A DNA stretch of 64,000 nucleotides, taken from NCBI GenBank assembly GCA_012934845.2, contig WNNJ02002125.1:1-64000 (forward strand), read 5' to 3'. Below, one piece after another: positions 33,205 through 45,059 of this stretch. The notes under the pieces are model-generated. The model was given only the letters and a program-made list of their open reading frames with translations, did no database searches and was not told where the DNA came from. Position 1 is the stretch's first letter. The number at the start of each line of letters is the position of its first letter. Position numbers and translations under genes: made by a program. The DNA comes from Pomphorhynchus laevis (Eukaryota; Acanthocephala; Palaeacanthocephala; Echinorhynchida; Pomphorhynchidae).

Positions 33205-33554
33205 TATACTTTGTATTAGAATAAGATACTAGATAGTTATTTCAGAGGAAATACATCATTAGCATGTATTTGGCCCCGCTGCTATGTTGGGTAGAGGAGT
33301 TAGGGGCCGAAACCTGATAGCATAGCAGTTCCTCCTGATGACCTCTAATTCTTATTCTGATACAACGTCTGTTATTTATTAGTCAATTCATAAAAATGAC
33401 GTTTATTTTAAATTTTATTTTTTATTTTAACTTGATTTAAATTATAGAAAATCTAAAATCAATTATTAATTTTATTATTTAATTATTAAATTTTGATTTA
33501 GCATTATTATGTTTTGTTTATATAACAATACGTAGACTCAGTTAGCTGATTTAA
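33205..33554 (+). mobile_element. PLE copy 6, 3' UTR
   Basis: About 350 bp from the RT stop: the hairpin-pseudoknot 45 bp after the stop codon, then TTCCTCCTGATGACCTC, the AACGTC...GACGTT inverted pair (33365-33405) and an AT-rich stretch to the terminal motif at 33531-33552. A minus-oriented copy of the terminal motif follows at 33686-33735 (TAGCTAACTAAGTTTGCGTA), so another truncated PLE 3' tip faces this one. Confidence 0.75.
33249..33328 (+). other. PLE 3' UTR hairpin plus pseudoknot, copy 6 (reference copy)
   Basis: Hairpin AAATACAT/ATGTATTT (33249-33271), stacked directly on GGCCCC (33272-33277) pairing perfectly with GGGGCC (33303-33308). CTGCTATG (33279-33286) in its loop pairs perfectly with CATAGCAG (33321-33328). 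The a-b-a'-b' order is a pseudoknot with one nucleotide between a and b. Best-formed copy. Confidence 0.7.
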
Positions 33555-35465
33555 TTATTTAGCATTATTTTTAATTTAACAATAGCGTAGCTCAGTAAAT
33601 TGATCTGATTTATTTAGGCAAATTTTGTTAGATCACACAATGTGATTTAGCAACAGAAACCTGCTATGTTATTATTGCTTCATTAATCAAATTAGCTAAC
33701 TAAGTTTGCGTATATAATATAATTATAAAATTAAATTATATACATAAAAATAAATATATAAAAATAAATAAAATAATCAATAAATGGAAATTTATTAATT
33801 AGATTATATATAATTATAAATAATTGTAATGAAATTTTATAAAACTTATATCCCGTTAAAATAAAAATTTTACTTTAAAATAAAAGTCAATTTAATTATA
33901 TTCGAGAATAGTAAATCTAGATAAGAAGCGCCTTTCGACAAAGGTTCTTATTATGTCATATTTGCCATTTGATATAATAAGGCACAGATAAACAGTGGAA
34001 CAAAAATCTCATAATAACAAAAATATCATAAATGATGCGTAACTTGAACTTTATATATACATTAAACAAATATGAACAACCAGCCAATCTTGTTCAACTT
34101 TTAAACACTAAAAAGATAAAACCCATAATCCGTTCCGGGGTAAATATTTTCATAATAATCAAAACATTAAATCAGAAAACATTCTTCCTTCGATCAACGC
34201 ACTATATATAATGCAGAAATAATAAAATCGTAGGTTTCCATTGAAGTATATGAATAATGTAAAATTATTTCCATGAATATTTTTCCAAAATATTATATGA
34301 ATATTTTGAAAAATATTTAAAAAAAAACATTTTTTCAGACTCTGACTCACTCAGTGGTATTATGTCACGTGTTTGCTTCTATCATTGGTATTATCGCACA
34401 TCAAACAATAAAAACTATGTACTGATTAGATTGATATGCAATTATCTTAAATTTGTTTTGTAATCCTGGCCTTGTTTTTTAATATTGAGCCTGCTACAAA
34501 TTGATCATAAGTAGATCATAAAGATCTACTTTATAATTATGACCTTGTTTTGAGCCTGCTATATTATATCCGAAAATTATTAAAATTATTAAAATTATAT
34601 AAATATAATTAATATAATCATCATTGATAATTAATCATTAATAATTATTATTAATTATTAATTTTATTATCATTAAAATGATTTGTGTTAATTAAAAATG
34701 CTAATTCCAGGTATAAAGTTATTTAAAATGTTATTAAAAGTGTAATTAAAGTAAATATCAATATTTTAAACGTTCAATTTAATAAAAATTGTACTCACAA
34801 ATAAGTTAACCAATTGATCGTATATGATTCCATATCTAGATGCCTGATGCGGTTACCTTTAAGTGACCTTTCAAATGTATGTGATTATTTAGATGGAACA
34901 ACATGCAGAAGACATTACAATTAAGTTTTGAATCTTTTTTTATTGTAACGCAATACTTTCTATTATGATAATATTATTATAGTATTATTGATTAAACAAT
35001 TAGCATTGTATAGTATTATATAGCATTGTTTATACAATGATAATTATTCAATTGGCACAAATAGTGCCAATTGAATAATTGACACGATTTATGCCACGAA
35101 TAGTGACAACAAGTAGTGGAATTTCATTTCATCTCTTTGTAAAATTTTTACAGTTATTACATAAAATAATTTTATTTTTTATGCGAGCGGATTACTATTG
35201 CGATTATTTAGATAGAACAACGTGCTAAATTACAATTAAGTTTTGAATCTTTATTTTATGTAATGTAATACTTTTCTATATTTGTTGTAATATAAAATAA
35301 AAACCCGAACTGTCGAAATCAATTATAATAATTTCTATTACTGGCCGATTTACTATTTACTATTTTTATAAGATATGACTATAAGATATAAATAAAAACT
35401 ACTTTTAATTTATATCGGCAAGTATATAATTTATATTAATTCAATCTTTATTTATAGTTCGCTTT
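33555..35465. other. AT-rich DNA with short duplications
   Basis: No supported gene. An ~85-bp unit (ATTACAATTAAGTTTTGAAT) occurs at about 34890-34975 and 35205-35290. A segment with AACTGTCGAAAT at 35290-35370 recurs at 36770-36850, on the other side of PLE copy 7. Confidence 0.6.
35042..35080. repeat. Perfect 17-bp hairpin, 5-nt loop
   Basis: AATTATTCAATTGGCAC, loop AAATA, then the exact reverse complement. The word GGCACAAATAGTG also occurs without the fold at 37826-37838, so the second arm looks newly copied. Confidence 0.95.
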
Positions 35466-36623
35466 GACAAATATAAGGTGTTCCAATAGGTGGTAATAGT
35501 AGCCCAATTATAGCTGACTTGTTTTTAAGCTTTATAGAATATGAATTTCTTCAAAGCTGTGTAAAAACTAAATCTAAACTATATAAATATATGAAATATA
35601 TGTTTCGATACATTGATGATATATGTGTTTTTAATTCTAATAAGTTTTATTCAATTAGTGAACACATTTATCCAGAAAGCCTTATTCTTAACAAAACCAA
35701 TATTGATGATAAAGAAGGTGTATATCTATATACGAACATTAAATTAACATTAACTAAAACTACTATTAATTTATATCGTAAAGATGACATATTTAAATTT
35801 ACAAAAAAAAACTATTTTTGCATGAGCATTCATGCATACCATATGTTATTTATTGTATATTTATTAGAAACCAAATAATTATTTTTAAAGAAAAATGTAA
35901 TTTTTTGAAAAAGAATAAGAGAAAAATTGTTCAAACTAAAAAGAACAAATTTGTACACGCAAACCTATTCTCAACAAAACCAATATTAATGATAAAGGTG
36001 TATATCTAGATATGAACATTAAATTAACATTAACTAAAACTACTATTAATTTATATCGTAAAGATGACATATTTAAATTTACAAAAAAAACCATATTTTT
36101 GCATGAGCATTCATGCATACCATATAATATAATACATTAAATAATGAAATTTTAAGAATTGCAACAATATGTAATGATATTGGCTTTCTTCAAAATCATT
36201 TAAATAATTTAATAGATACATAATTTAAACTAGGTTACGATAAAAATAACACCAAGCAGAAAATAGTAAAATATATAAATTAACACAATAATATAAAGAA
36301 TAAATTTAAACTCTTAAGTGGCAAATTTTTATGGATGGATAATAAATAATATATTTTGTATTAGAATAAGATACTAGATAGTTTTATCAGAGGAAATACA
36401 TCATTAGCATGTATTTGACGCTGCTGCTATGTTGGGTAGAGGAGTTAGGGCACGAAATCTGATAGCATAGCAGTTCCTCCTGATGACCTCTAATTCTTAT
36501 TCTGATAAGAATTGACGTCTGTTATTTATTAGTCAATTCATAAAAATGACGTTTATTTTAAATTTCAATTTTTTATTTTAACTTGATTTATAGAAAATCT
36601 AAAAACAATTATTAATTTTATTA
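35466..36623 (+). mobile_element. PLE copy 7 with internal duplication
   Basis: RT from motif B (GVPIGGNSSPIIADLFL) and YIDD (35606) onward. A ~150-bp coding piece (from ATTCTTAACAAAACCAATAT to the HEHSCIPY codons) is present twice (about 35680-35840 and 35965-36125), separated by unrelated AT-rich bases. Then the C-terminus, 3' UTR and pseudoknot region. Several frame disruptions. Confidence 0.8.
36394..36473 (+). other. PLE 3' UTR hairpin plus pseudoknot, copy 7
   Basis: Hairpin intact (36394-36416). CTGCTATG (36424-36431) pairs perfectly with CATAGCAG (36466-36473). The first helix is weak (GACGCT against GGGCAC). Confidence 0.55.
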
Positions 36624-39600
36624 TAAATATTATAAATATTATTATATTATAAATATTATAAATAATTACATATTTTACATATTATAAATAATTACATATT
36701 ATATTACATTTAAATATTTAAATGTAATATTTTTATTTAAATGTTACAGTATTATTATTTCTATGGTATTATACAAAATAAAAAGCCTAACTGTCGAAAT
36801 TGATTAGTGTAATCGTTTCTACTGCTGACCGATTTACTTCCTTTTTCATAAACATTGTTTATTTCAGACTGCGACATGCAGATTTGGGTAATAATTTTTA
36901 AATGTATAATTTGAATCAACATTGTATCAATCACGTATATTACAATCAGATAATAACATTAATAACAGCAAATCAACGAGTCTAATTTTGCCCGAATGTA
37001 AAATAAAAAGCTAAATAAATGAAAATATGAAAATATGAATGTAATAAATACATGAATTCACAAATTTATGTATTTATCAAAAGCTTAAAGTTACATACCT
37101 AAATGTGTATACGAAAAAGATAAACGATGTAAAGATAATACTCTGTCCTACAGTCACAAAATTACTTTGTAGGAAAGCGGATGATTGCAATAACATAATG
37201 ATGCTGGTTATTTGTCATTTATAACAATGGCAAATAAATGGATATCAAGTGAACTACTTACACTATAAACTAAACAGTTATTCAAAGTTTAAAATTAAAA
37301 ATAAGATGCCCATGTTCCTTACAGTACATCAATAAATTATTATTTAATCTATTTTTAATTATTTAAACTAATTAAAAGTCAAATTGATTTTTAAAAGTCT
37401 CTTAGTTGATTTTTAACATAAATAATTTTATAAATAAAAAAATGGCTCGCATAAGCAAACTATGTTGTATTTCGTGATCGACATGTTTAAGAGTTTGCAA
37501 CCGAGATTACTAACAAAAGCAAAATTCACAAATTTATGTATTTGTCAAAAACATAATGTTAATATAAAAGTTATCAGTTATTCTAATCAAATTAAATATT
37601 ACAAATGCCAAAGATTGTGTAGATAATTTCAAATTTTGTGTATCGATTTCAATTACATACAAATTCTAAGAAATACATCGACATTAGTTTTATTTAAATA
37701 GTTGACTTTTTAAAATTCTATTATACATGTATATAGTGAGGAGCATTTCGTTTTACTTGCTTTATGTCGATCGTATTGATAAAATTTAAAATCAGAAATA
37801 CTTACAATACATTAAGATTATTTGATGGCACAAATAGTGGGTAAACATTTTCAATCAAATTGTAATCTAATCGCCTTTAAAGCAAATTGTAATGTATAAA
37901 TGCAGTCGATAAAATTTCATACAGATTCTGGACCCAGCCCATTATCCTAGTAAGATCATGTACTTGATGAAATAAGTTGTTATTAAGATTTCTGTTAACA
38001 CAAAAACCTTAGGAATAAAAACAAAATAATATTTTATTTAAATATTATCCAGATATGTTTAAAAACAAGGTTCCATTAACAACTTAAAATAAAATTTCAG
38101 AGTGCAATTACAAAGAAAAGAGAAAATATAAACAGAGGGAAAGATGTTAACATTTAATTTTGACATTAACAAAGCAACTAATTGAATAAATATAATCTTT
38201 AATTATAACCTAATTCCTTTTTTAAGTATTAAAATTATTTATATAAATTTGCATTTTTATATTCATGTCATTTATTATTGATTTCGTGATGTTTGTAAAC
38301 ATTTGAAGGAACTAAATAAAAAAGATAATTTTGACAACAATAAAAATATAATTTTAGCCGTCTGTAAGTATTTTCATGTACACAAATAAAAATATTAATA
38401 TATTTATAATCGGTGTATATTTTTATACAACACTAGTTTGCAGTCACATGTTTAGGATTAAATCATAGAGCAGTATAACATCCTTACATATCACATATTT
38501 TTATATAATCATAAATATGCTCGACGAATAAGTGGATTCAAATAGACATTTCAATTATTCATTCATCCATTTCTCGTAAAATGGAACACTGGATAAAAAG
38601 CGTTGGATAAAAAATCTGGCCGATGGGCTCAAAATATTAATCGCGTTGGTCGCGGCCACTATATTTAGCTCGTTTTATCTTTTCGGCGCTGCTTGCGACT
38701 GATCCGCAACCATTGAAAATTTTTGTATTTAAATTTTTAACATAAATATTTTTAATTTTATATTCATGTCATTAATGCTTAATAACATAATGTTTGGATA
38801 CATTAAAATAATCTAAATATAAATAAATTCTAATTATCGAGCCTTTTCTAATTTATAGAGTTTTAGGAAATTGTTGGTATTTCACAAGTTCAATTAAATT
38901 TATAAATATAAATATATTTATAATCAGTATATACTTTAATATTTATAAAACTAATTTTATTTTTTATATACATATGGCATAGGCGCTAGGTTTCAGTCGA
39001 GTAAGTATTAAACCTATTGCCAATTAGCCTCATCGTGAAGCGGCCCAGGCAACGTATGTTCGACATTCGTAGATCAACAGCTAAATAATTGGCCGCTTGA
39101 ATCAGTTGTTAGGATAGTATTTTCATAGACTATCTCAAGATCTCTTCGATGACTACAACAACGGATTAGAAAATGGACGAAAAGGCGGAAGAGAGTCACG
39201 GAGGCCTGTTTCCTTACAGTAGTGATGTTGGATCATCAAAAGATATTAGGAACTGTAGATAAACGAGATAAACGAAGACAATGAAATTAACAAGCAACAA
39301 AGTTATAAAATATACATCAAGTGCGAAGAACAATGGTCAATTCACCACTGACCGGAGGAGTTTTTATTGTCGGGTGCCGTGAGACAAGGTAGTTTTACGT
39401 AGACAGCGAAAGAGCCATCAACATCCGAAGCGGACTAGCCTTCATGTAAGAACGTGAAATGTCATATCGCTAGCTTTAAAAACAAGGTTTCATTAACAAC
39501 TTAAACATAAAGGGCCTTTTAAAGTGCAATTAAACAGAATGAGAAAAAAAGAAGTTGTAATTTAATTTTGACATTAACAAAGCAACTAATTGAATAAATA

Positions 39601-39984
39601 TAATCTTTAAGTATTTTTAATACTCCTTTTTGAGTATTAAAAATATACTGAATTTTAAGAAAACTTTATTTTGACTACTGAATAAAAGTAAAATTTTAAT
39701 AATCCGCTGTTTCATGTACACAAATAAAAATATTTATATATTTCTAATCGGTATATTCTTTCATACAACACTAGTTTGCAGTCACATGTTTAGGATTAAA
39801 GCATAGAGCAGTATATAATCCTTAAATTTTACATATTGTTTTATAATCATAAAGACCTTCCAAGTATTCATTCATCCATTCCTCGTTGAATGGTCTTTTG
39901 GCCTTTTGAAAAGGCTTTGTTGCTCCTAGTAATCTCGCTCCGTCTTGTTGGGAGCGTACAGCGTCAAGTAGATTTGCGAAAGTG
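36624..39984. other. AT-rich DNA with diverged internal duplications
   Basis: No gene I can support. The stretch ATTTTGACATTAACAAAGCA at about 38158 recurs at about 39565 with its flanks, and both are followed by the dispersed repeat described at 38429-42232. The block 38960-39470 is less AT-rich but shows no recognisable motif. Confidence 0.5.
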
Positions 39985-40900
39985 GCCTCATAAAACAGGC
40001 GAGTCCATCGTTTTTTGGGATGTAAGATTTGAAGGAATCGAACTTCCTAATTTTGAAGTCACCATATCGATAAAATATAATCTTGATTCACTTTGACAAT
40101 GAGAAACTTTGACGGCAAAATTAGGCAGAATAATAGATGTTACAAGAGCCCTGGTGGGCATTACAGAGAACCCGAAGGCTGGCGCCACTTTATCGTACGC
40201 TTGCTTGATGCTGCCACTCGTTATCATAAAGCCTAAGGTTAAGCACTTTGGACAAAATGAATCGAACCTTCAGGTCGAAGATGGCAAGGTTACTACTGAA
40301 AACATGAGGATGAATGAATGAGGTAATTGATCATGGGCGGCGTCAGACAGTGACGTGATAAAAAAAAGAGCGTCATGGCGAGATAGTTGTGTTATGCGCT
40401 CACCGCACGAATCATGCTGGTTAATGGCAAAGTTGACTGTTGCAACTACTGTTGCACCTGTAATCATAGCCATAATACATTCGGTCATCTTGATTGGAAG
40501 AATTAATCTCGCATTTGTCCCTATTCAGACGCAAACCAAGTAATGATCCAGCATAGAATATCTTTTCGATATCCGACAGTAGCAGAGGTTTCGGACGGCC
40601 GATTGCACAATCGTACAGATACTATGGATTGAAAGGCGCGTCCAAAGATTGTGCCAGTTCATCTACTGCATTTGGGTAGAAAAGGGGTACCAATATGACT
40701 TTTTGATGTAGTCTTTAATCGACTGAACGATGTTATCACCGAATAACAGACATGATGGACAGTCATAAACTGACCTAACAAAAATAGCGATTTTCTTCGA
40801 TTGCCGCGAAACATTGATTTGCGGTCGATGGAATTAAACGCGTTGTGGAAGTCGAGCTTTACCAGAGCGTTTCCTTCTTTAATGTCTCGTGTGCGAAAGC
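39985..40900 (-). pseudogene. Family A RT element, scrambled fragment
   Basis: Minus strand holds ALVKLDFHNAFNSIDRKSMF (RT motif A, 40800-40890), a segment NQHDSCGERITQLSRHDALF (40340-40440) and the post-RT segment LSKVLNLRLYDNEW...AFGFSVMPTRALVTSII (39990-40290). The pieces match family A motifs but are separated by unrecognised sequence and many stops. Confidence 0.55.
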
Positions 40901-41255
40901 CCTATCTGCGTGAATAGAGGCTTGCATATCGCTTGTTAGCTCGCATTCGAACTGAATTGTTAAAAGCTAATTATATTAATAATCGTTTTACATTTTTATA
41001 TCTAAAACTAGTTTGCAGACATACGTTTAGGATTAAAACATAGAGCAGTATAGCATCCTTACGTTTCATAGATTAATAACCTGCTCTAAAATCAATTTGG
41101 AAAGTTTCAAACCAGTAAGGAGTCTACAAATTTGCAGAAACGTTTCGTGCAATTTTTCGACCACTAGCTGGATTCTATATAGACCATCCTAGTATTTCAG
41201 AATGTTAAAACGTTAGTGATCAGTGCCTGCGCCCAGATGATGGTTACAACTGGTT

Positions 41256-41660
41256 CGTGACGCAACTCGATCTCGAGACAGGCTACCAAAATGAGGTTCC
41301 TTCGTGCTGTGACCGTCTTCAGCCTAATAGATAACGTTTGTAGCTCGATCATCCACAAGAATCTTGGAGTAAGGTCGCTGCTTTTCCTCGTTGAAGGAAG
41401 TTAGCTGAGATAACTAGCCCACGTTTTGAGGATGGCTAGGATGCGTCTTTATTGTAAAGTGTTCCAGATTGGGCTCTTTGGACTAAGACCCCTAGGCAGA
41501 CCTCGGTATAGGGGAAGAGATCAAACTCTCCATCTTTCCAAAGAACGATAGGACTATCTGAAAGGGAAGACTGAGGGGAGAGGCACTCATGACCTTGATA
41601 CTTGGTCACGTCTAGCTCGTGCACTGACTCTACAACATGACCTCCAGATCAGTGGAAACA
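41256..41660 (+). pseudogene. I-like LINE 3' end
   Basis: Encodes KMRFLRAVTVFSLIDNV, HKNLGVRSLLFLVEG, then after stops RPLGRPRYRGRDQTLHLSKE and DLDTWSRLARALTL. The longest of three copies of this LINE tail in the window (others 1662-2010, 19546-19850). Several stops. Confidence 0.7.
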
Positions 41661-41711
41661 AGGAGCATAATTTGTTTATTAATTAAATGTTAAGCTAAGG
41701 CTACTTGGATA

Positions 41712-41744
41712 AATTTGTTCACTTGTTAAATAAGTGAACAAATT
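41712..41744. repeat. Perfect 13-bp hairpin on a PLE scrap
   Basis: AATTTGTTCACTT, 7-nt loop, exact reverse complement. The left arm lies in a 35-bp minus-strand PLE scrap (GGATAAATTTGTTCACT, as at 30237), so the right arm is probably a snap-back copy of it. Confidence 0.85.
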
Positions 41745-42262
41745 GCTTGCGCCCTGGTGATCCTATGAGTACTAACGTAGTCATAGGATAATGTTGGTAT
41801 TTATAGAGTGTTGCAATTGGTTCGTGACGAAATTCGTACACTAGTATGCGGACATGTATAGAATTGAAGCATACAGCAGTATAACATCCGTATATTTCAT
41901 AGATTAATGACCCGCTCTAAAGACTAATTCGAAAAGTGTAAGACCGTTAAGGGGTATATAAATTCGCAGAAGTTTTGTATAATTTTTCAACGACTAACTG
42001 GATTCTATATATACCATCCATGTATTTCAGCATGCTTAAACATTATTGCTCAGTTCCTGAGCCCTTGGTGATCCACTGAGTACTAACGTCGGCGAATGAT
42101 ATTTAGATAGTGTTGCAACTGGTTAGTGACGATATCTGTACACTAGTTTGCAGACACATGTTTTGGATTAAAGTATAGAGCAGTATAACATCCTTACATT
42201 CCACATATTTTTATGTATTCATAAAACATGTTCAGTGTATCTCAAAAGAATATCAGCATTTT

Positions 42263-42292
42263 GACTATGCAAAAAAACATATTTGCATAGTC
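42263..42292. repeat. Perfect 11-bp hairpin
   Basis: GACTATGCAAA, 8-nt loop, exact reverse complement. Confidence 0.85.
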
Positions 42293-42433
42293 ACCAAATT
42301 GCAATTTGGAAAACTACAATTTACTGAAACATACAAAGTCAAAAGTACAAATCTGAATACAAATATTTGTATCAGCATATAGAACATTTTTTAAAGATAT
42401 ACTTATATATTAATACAATTAAATATTACTTAC

Positions 42434-42678
42434 AGCTCGTTGCATTGCAAAGAGTAGTTATTTTTTACACGTTCAGCAATCATTTGAATGTCTTCAAAAT
42501 ATAGGGGATTGTGTAATTGATATTTGTTCGGTGTATTTAAGACGGAAGCAGCATGTTTAACAATTTCTTTAATTTCAGTTAACCCTATATTGCTGAGATC
42601 ACACACCTTATGTGAAATGGTTAAAGCTTGCAGAACTAAGCACGTCATAATCCAACAACACTTGTGTACTCTAAGTAT
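42434..42678 (-). CDS. Candidate internal exon of an unidentified host gene
   Basis: On the minus strand a T-rich tract ends in TGATAATTTTAG (acceptor). A 245-nt open frame follows, then ...AACGAGCT and GTAAGTAATATTT (near-consensus donor). It encodes ILRVHKCCWIMTCLVLQAL, IGLTEIKEIVKHAASVLNTP, HNPLYFEDIQMIAERV and ends in phase 2. The product has balanced, non-repetitive composition, unlike the element proteins around it, and matches no transposon motif I know. I cannot name the protein. No partner exon was convincingly found: 43683-43889 (minus) is open and followed by GGTAAAG but has no other support. It could be a chance open frame. Confidence 0.4.
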
Positions 42679-45059
42679 CTAAAATTATCACAGTAAAAAA
42701 GTAAGATGTACCATACAAATTACTTCTGACTTACAAGAATAGTACATAAATACAGATTAAAATTTCGCCGTGTCTTTTAAATGATATCACAGATTATTAG
42801 AAAATGTTCTCATTCAAATTCTACCCTGTTATTTATCAACATTTTATTTAATTGATTTTTTAACTAAATGTTTAATTTATTCAATATCATTTTATAATTT
42901 ATACGTATGATTTGTGTAGTTCCTGATATCAGTTCCTGGAACTAATATCAGTTCCCGGAGCTGATATCCGTTTCCGGAGCTAATATCAGTTCCTTATATC
43001 ATTACAGTTCCTCCTGATGACCGGAAATCCTTATTCTGATACACCGTCTATTACGTAATGTCGCGAATTCACGAATTCTAGAAGCGATATTCCTCAAAGA
43101 GACAAATCCTACTATTAATCGCAAAGATAAAGGATTCTTAAAGACATTAACAAATTATTATTATAATTTATACGTATGATTTGTGCATTTTATATTAGAT
43201 TACTTTATATTACTTTAAGTGATTCAAACAATTATATCAGCATAAATTTGCAACTTATTTGAACATTTACAAATGATAATCGATTGATTACCGTGATTTG
43301 AATTGAGATTGTAATAATTTAAAAATTATAATGCTACTTTATAATAAAACATATTCAATGTCAAATAGACTTTTTAAAACGCACAATATTTAAAAAAGAA
43401 TTTAAAAAATTAATGTTGTGTCCCAATAAATTCAATCTTCTGTTGTATTTATTATTAAAGTTTTAATGAGTTTAATTTAACATTTTTCAAAAACCCGGCT
43501 AATTCATTAACATTTTATTTTATTTATTTTTAACTAAATGTTTAATTTATTTTTTATCATTTAATATAATAGAAGATAATATATTATAAATTACATCTAG
43601 TTCGATTTTATCTGCAAGCAACAGTTATTAAAATTAATGCAAAATTGTAGATCTTCGATGTTTAAATAAAATAAACACTTCTTTACCAAAGCAGAGCTCT
43701 AGAGGCATTCAAGAGAGCAATCTGTGTGTTCAGAATTTGTGCCTGAACATCCTTGAAAGTTACGACGGGTGAATGGCGCACATACACAATCGACACAGCT
43801 GACACACACGTAAACTGATGATGCCAAAAATGCATATTTTCGTTCGAAATCAGGCTACGTAATTCGATTATTGGACTGCCTCTTTTCATTTACCTTTACA
43901 CCAGCTAAACAATATCTTCAGGCACGAATCTGCTTTCTTTGTTGTTGTAAAGTGTTGTAAATATATTGATTAGGGGTACTGTTCCTAGCTTAGATTTAAA
44001 TCCCACTTTTTTTCATACGATTGTATATGTGTTGGCTATTATGTCGCGGATCACATTTAGAGCATTAAAATGTAGAGCATTTTCGAAGCTGTATATTAAT
44101 GTTATGTTAATCATATCAGGTTTATCCCCAATAGCTTCCCTTACGTGGTATAACAAAATCGATTTGCAAATTGATAAAGTCGATTTCTCAAATGTTTTAG
44201 ACGTAAATCACTTTAAATGCTTTAATCAAGTGATTTAAACCATTCAGGTAAGCATGCTGTTGTGCGTAAAAGGTGAACTCATTTGTGTAATTTAGTGAAA
44301 TCAATGGGTACTCCAAATAGTATCATACCACACTTGAGACATTCGTTTCGCATCATTGATAAAGTGTCAATATTGAAGACCAACGGTTTGTAATAGACTC
44401 CATTACTTTCAGATCTATTAACGGTCCGACAAAGGTTGAATTGTATCTGTGCCAACTCTGAATGATGATCCGAACCTTTGCTTGATATGTTGTAGCGATT
44501 CCGCTGCAAAAGCTCTACAGCGAGGAGTTTCGACTTGGGTAAACTTATTTTGATAGTATTTCACAGACATCTTCAACGATGAGCTCGTGGCCCCATAGTA
44601 TTCAACATTATATTAATCGATAGACATTTCATCAAATATTAGCTAACGTTAACTTACGACTCATCCGGTTAAATGCGTTTCATGCCTAAATGGAAAGTTT
44701 TCCCATTTAGGAATTTGAGTGGAATTGATCTAATAAAGAGTAGATTATCTATTCTATTCCTCCACGTTGTGCAGCACACAGTTGTTCTCTTTCCACTGTG
44801 GTTTGGTGGTCAGACTTGACTACATTTCCGAAGGCTTCATTTATGATCTTACTTAGTACTCTCATCTCCTATTGCCTCACTCTTGGATGCTTTAAATCAA
44901 TAAGGCGTGATGCGACTTAAGCTTCTAACAACTCAAAATCAATTTTATCTGTTCCTATCCAAAACGCCAGACGCGATTTTTTTTCGCCAAGTTTCGTAAA
45001 TACGTCTTGAATGTCGATAACATAAGTTTTAACTCATGAGTCGTGCCCATTAATAATCC
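42679..45059. other. AT-rich DNA, no firm gene
   Basis: Contains a scrap of PLE-like 3' UTR (CAGTTCCTCCTGATGACC near 43007) preceded by repeated CAGTTCC-GATATC words (42925-43000). Minus-strand text near 44800-44920 (IINEAF, EREQLCAAQRGG) faintly recalls an RT, but stops are frequent and I do not call it. Confidence 0.4.

Larger units (their letters stand above)
38429..42232 (+). repeat. Dispersed ~90-bp repeat, five copies
   Basis: Core ACTAGTTTGCAG, CATGTTTAGGATTAAA, ATAGAGCAGTATAACATCCT. Copies at about 38432-38520, 39768-39850, 40990-41070, 41842-41915 and 42132-42215. The copies at 41.0 and 41.85 kb extend into a shared ~240-bp diverged block (TCTATATA-ACCATCC, ATTTCAG). The long span is the region containing the copies, not one repeat. 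Confidence 0.75.

Noticed and set aside
33335-33341. CTGATGA just after the PLE pseudoknot as a hammerhead core
   Set aside because: No GAAA partner and no stem II/III follow at the right distance in any well-kept copy. The GAAA upstream (33309) is on the wrong side for a canonical type I or III fold, and a type II fold lacks stems.
34159-34350. Minus-strand open frame rich in Phe/Ile/Asn
   Set aside because: A chance frame in AT-rich DNA, with no motif.
43683-43889. Upstream exon of the candidate host gene
   Set aside because: Open and followed by a GGTAAAG donor-like site, but no clear acceptor, no recognisable protein and no frame test linking it to 42434-42678.
44279-45059. Possible RT or host exon on the minus strand (EREQLCAAQRGG, YYKPLVFNIDTL)
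   Set aside because: Too many stops and no ordered motif series. The resemblance is too faint to call.
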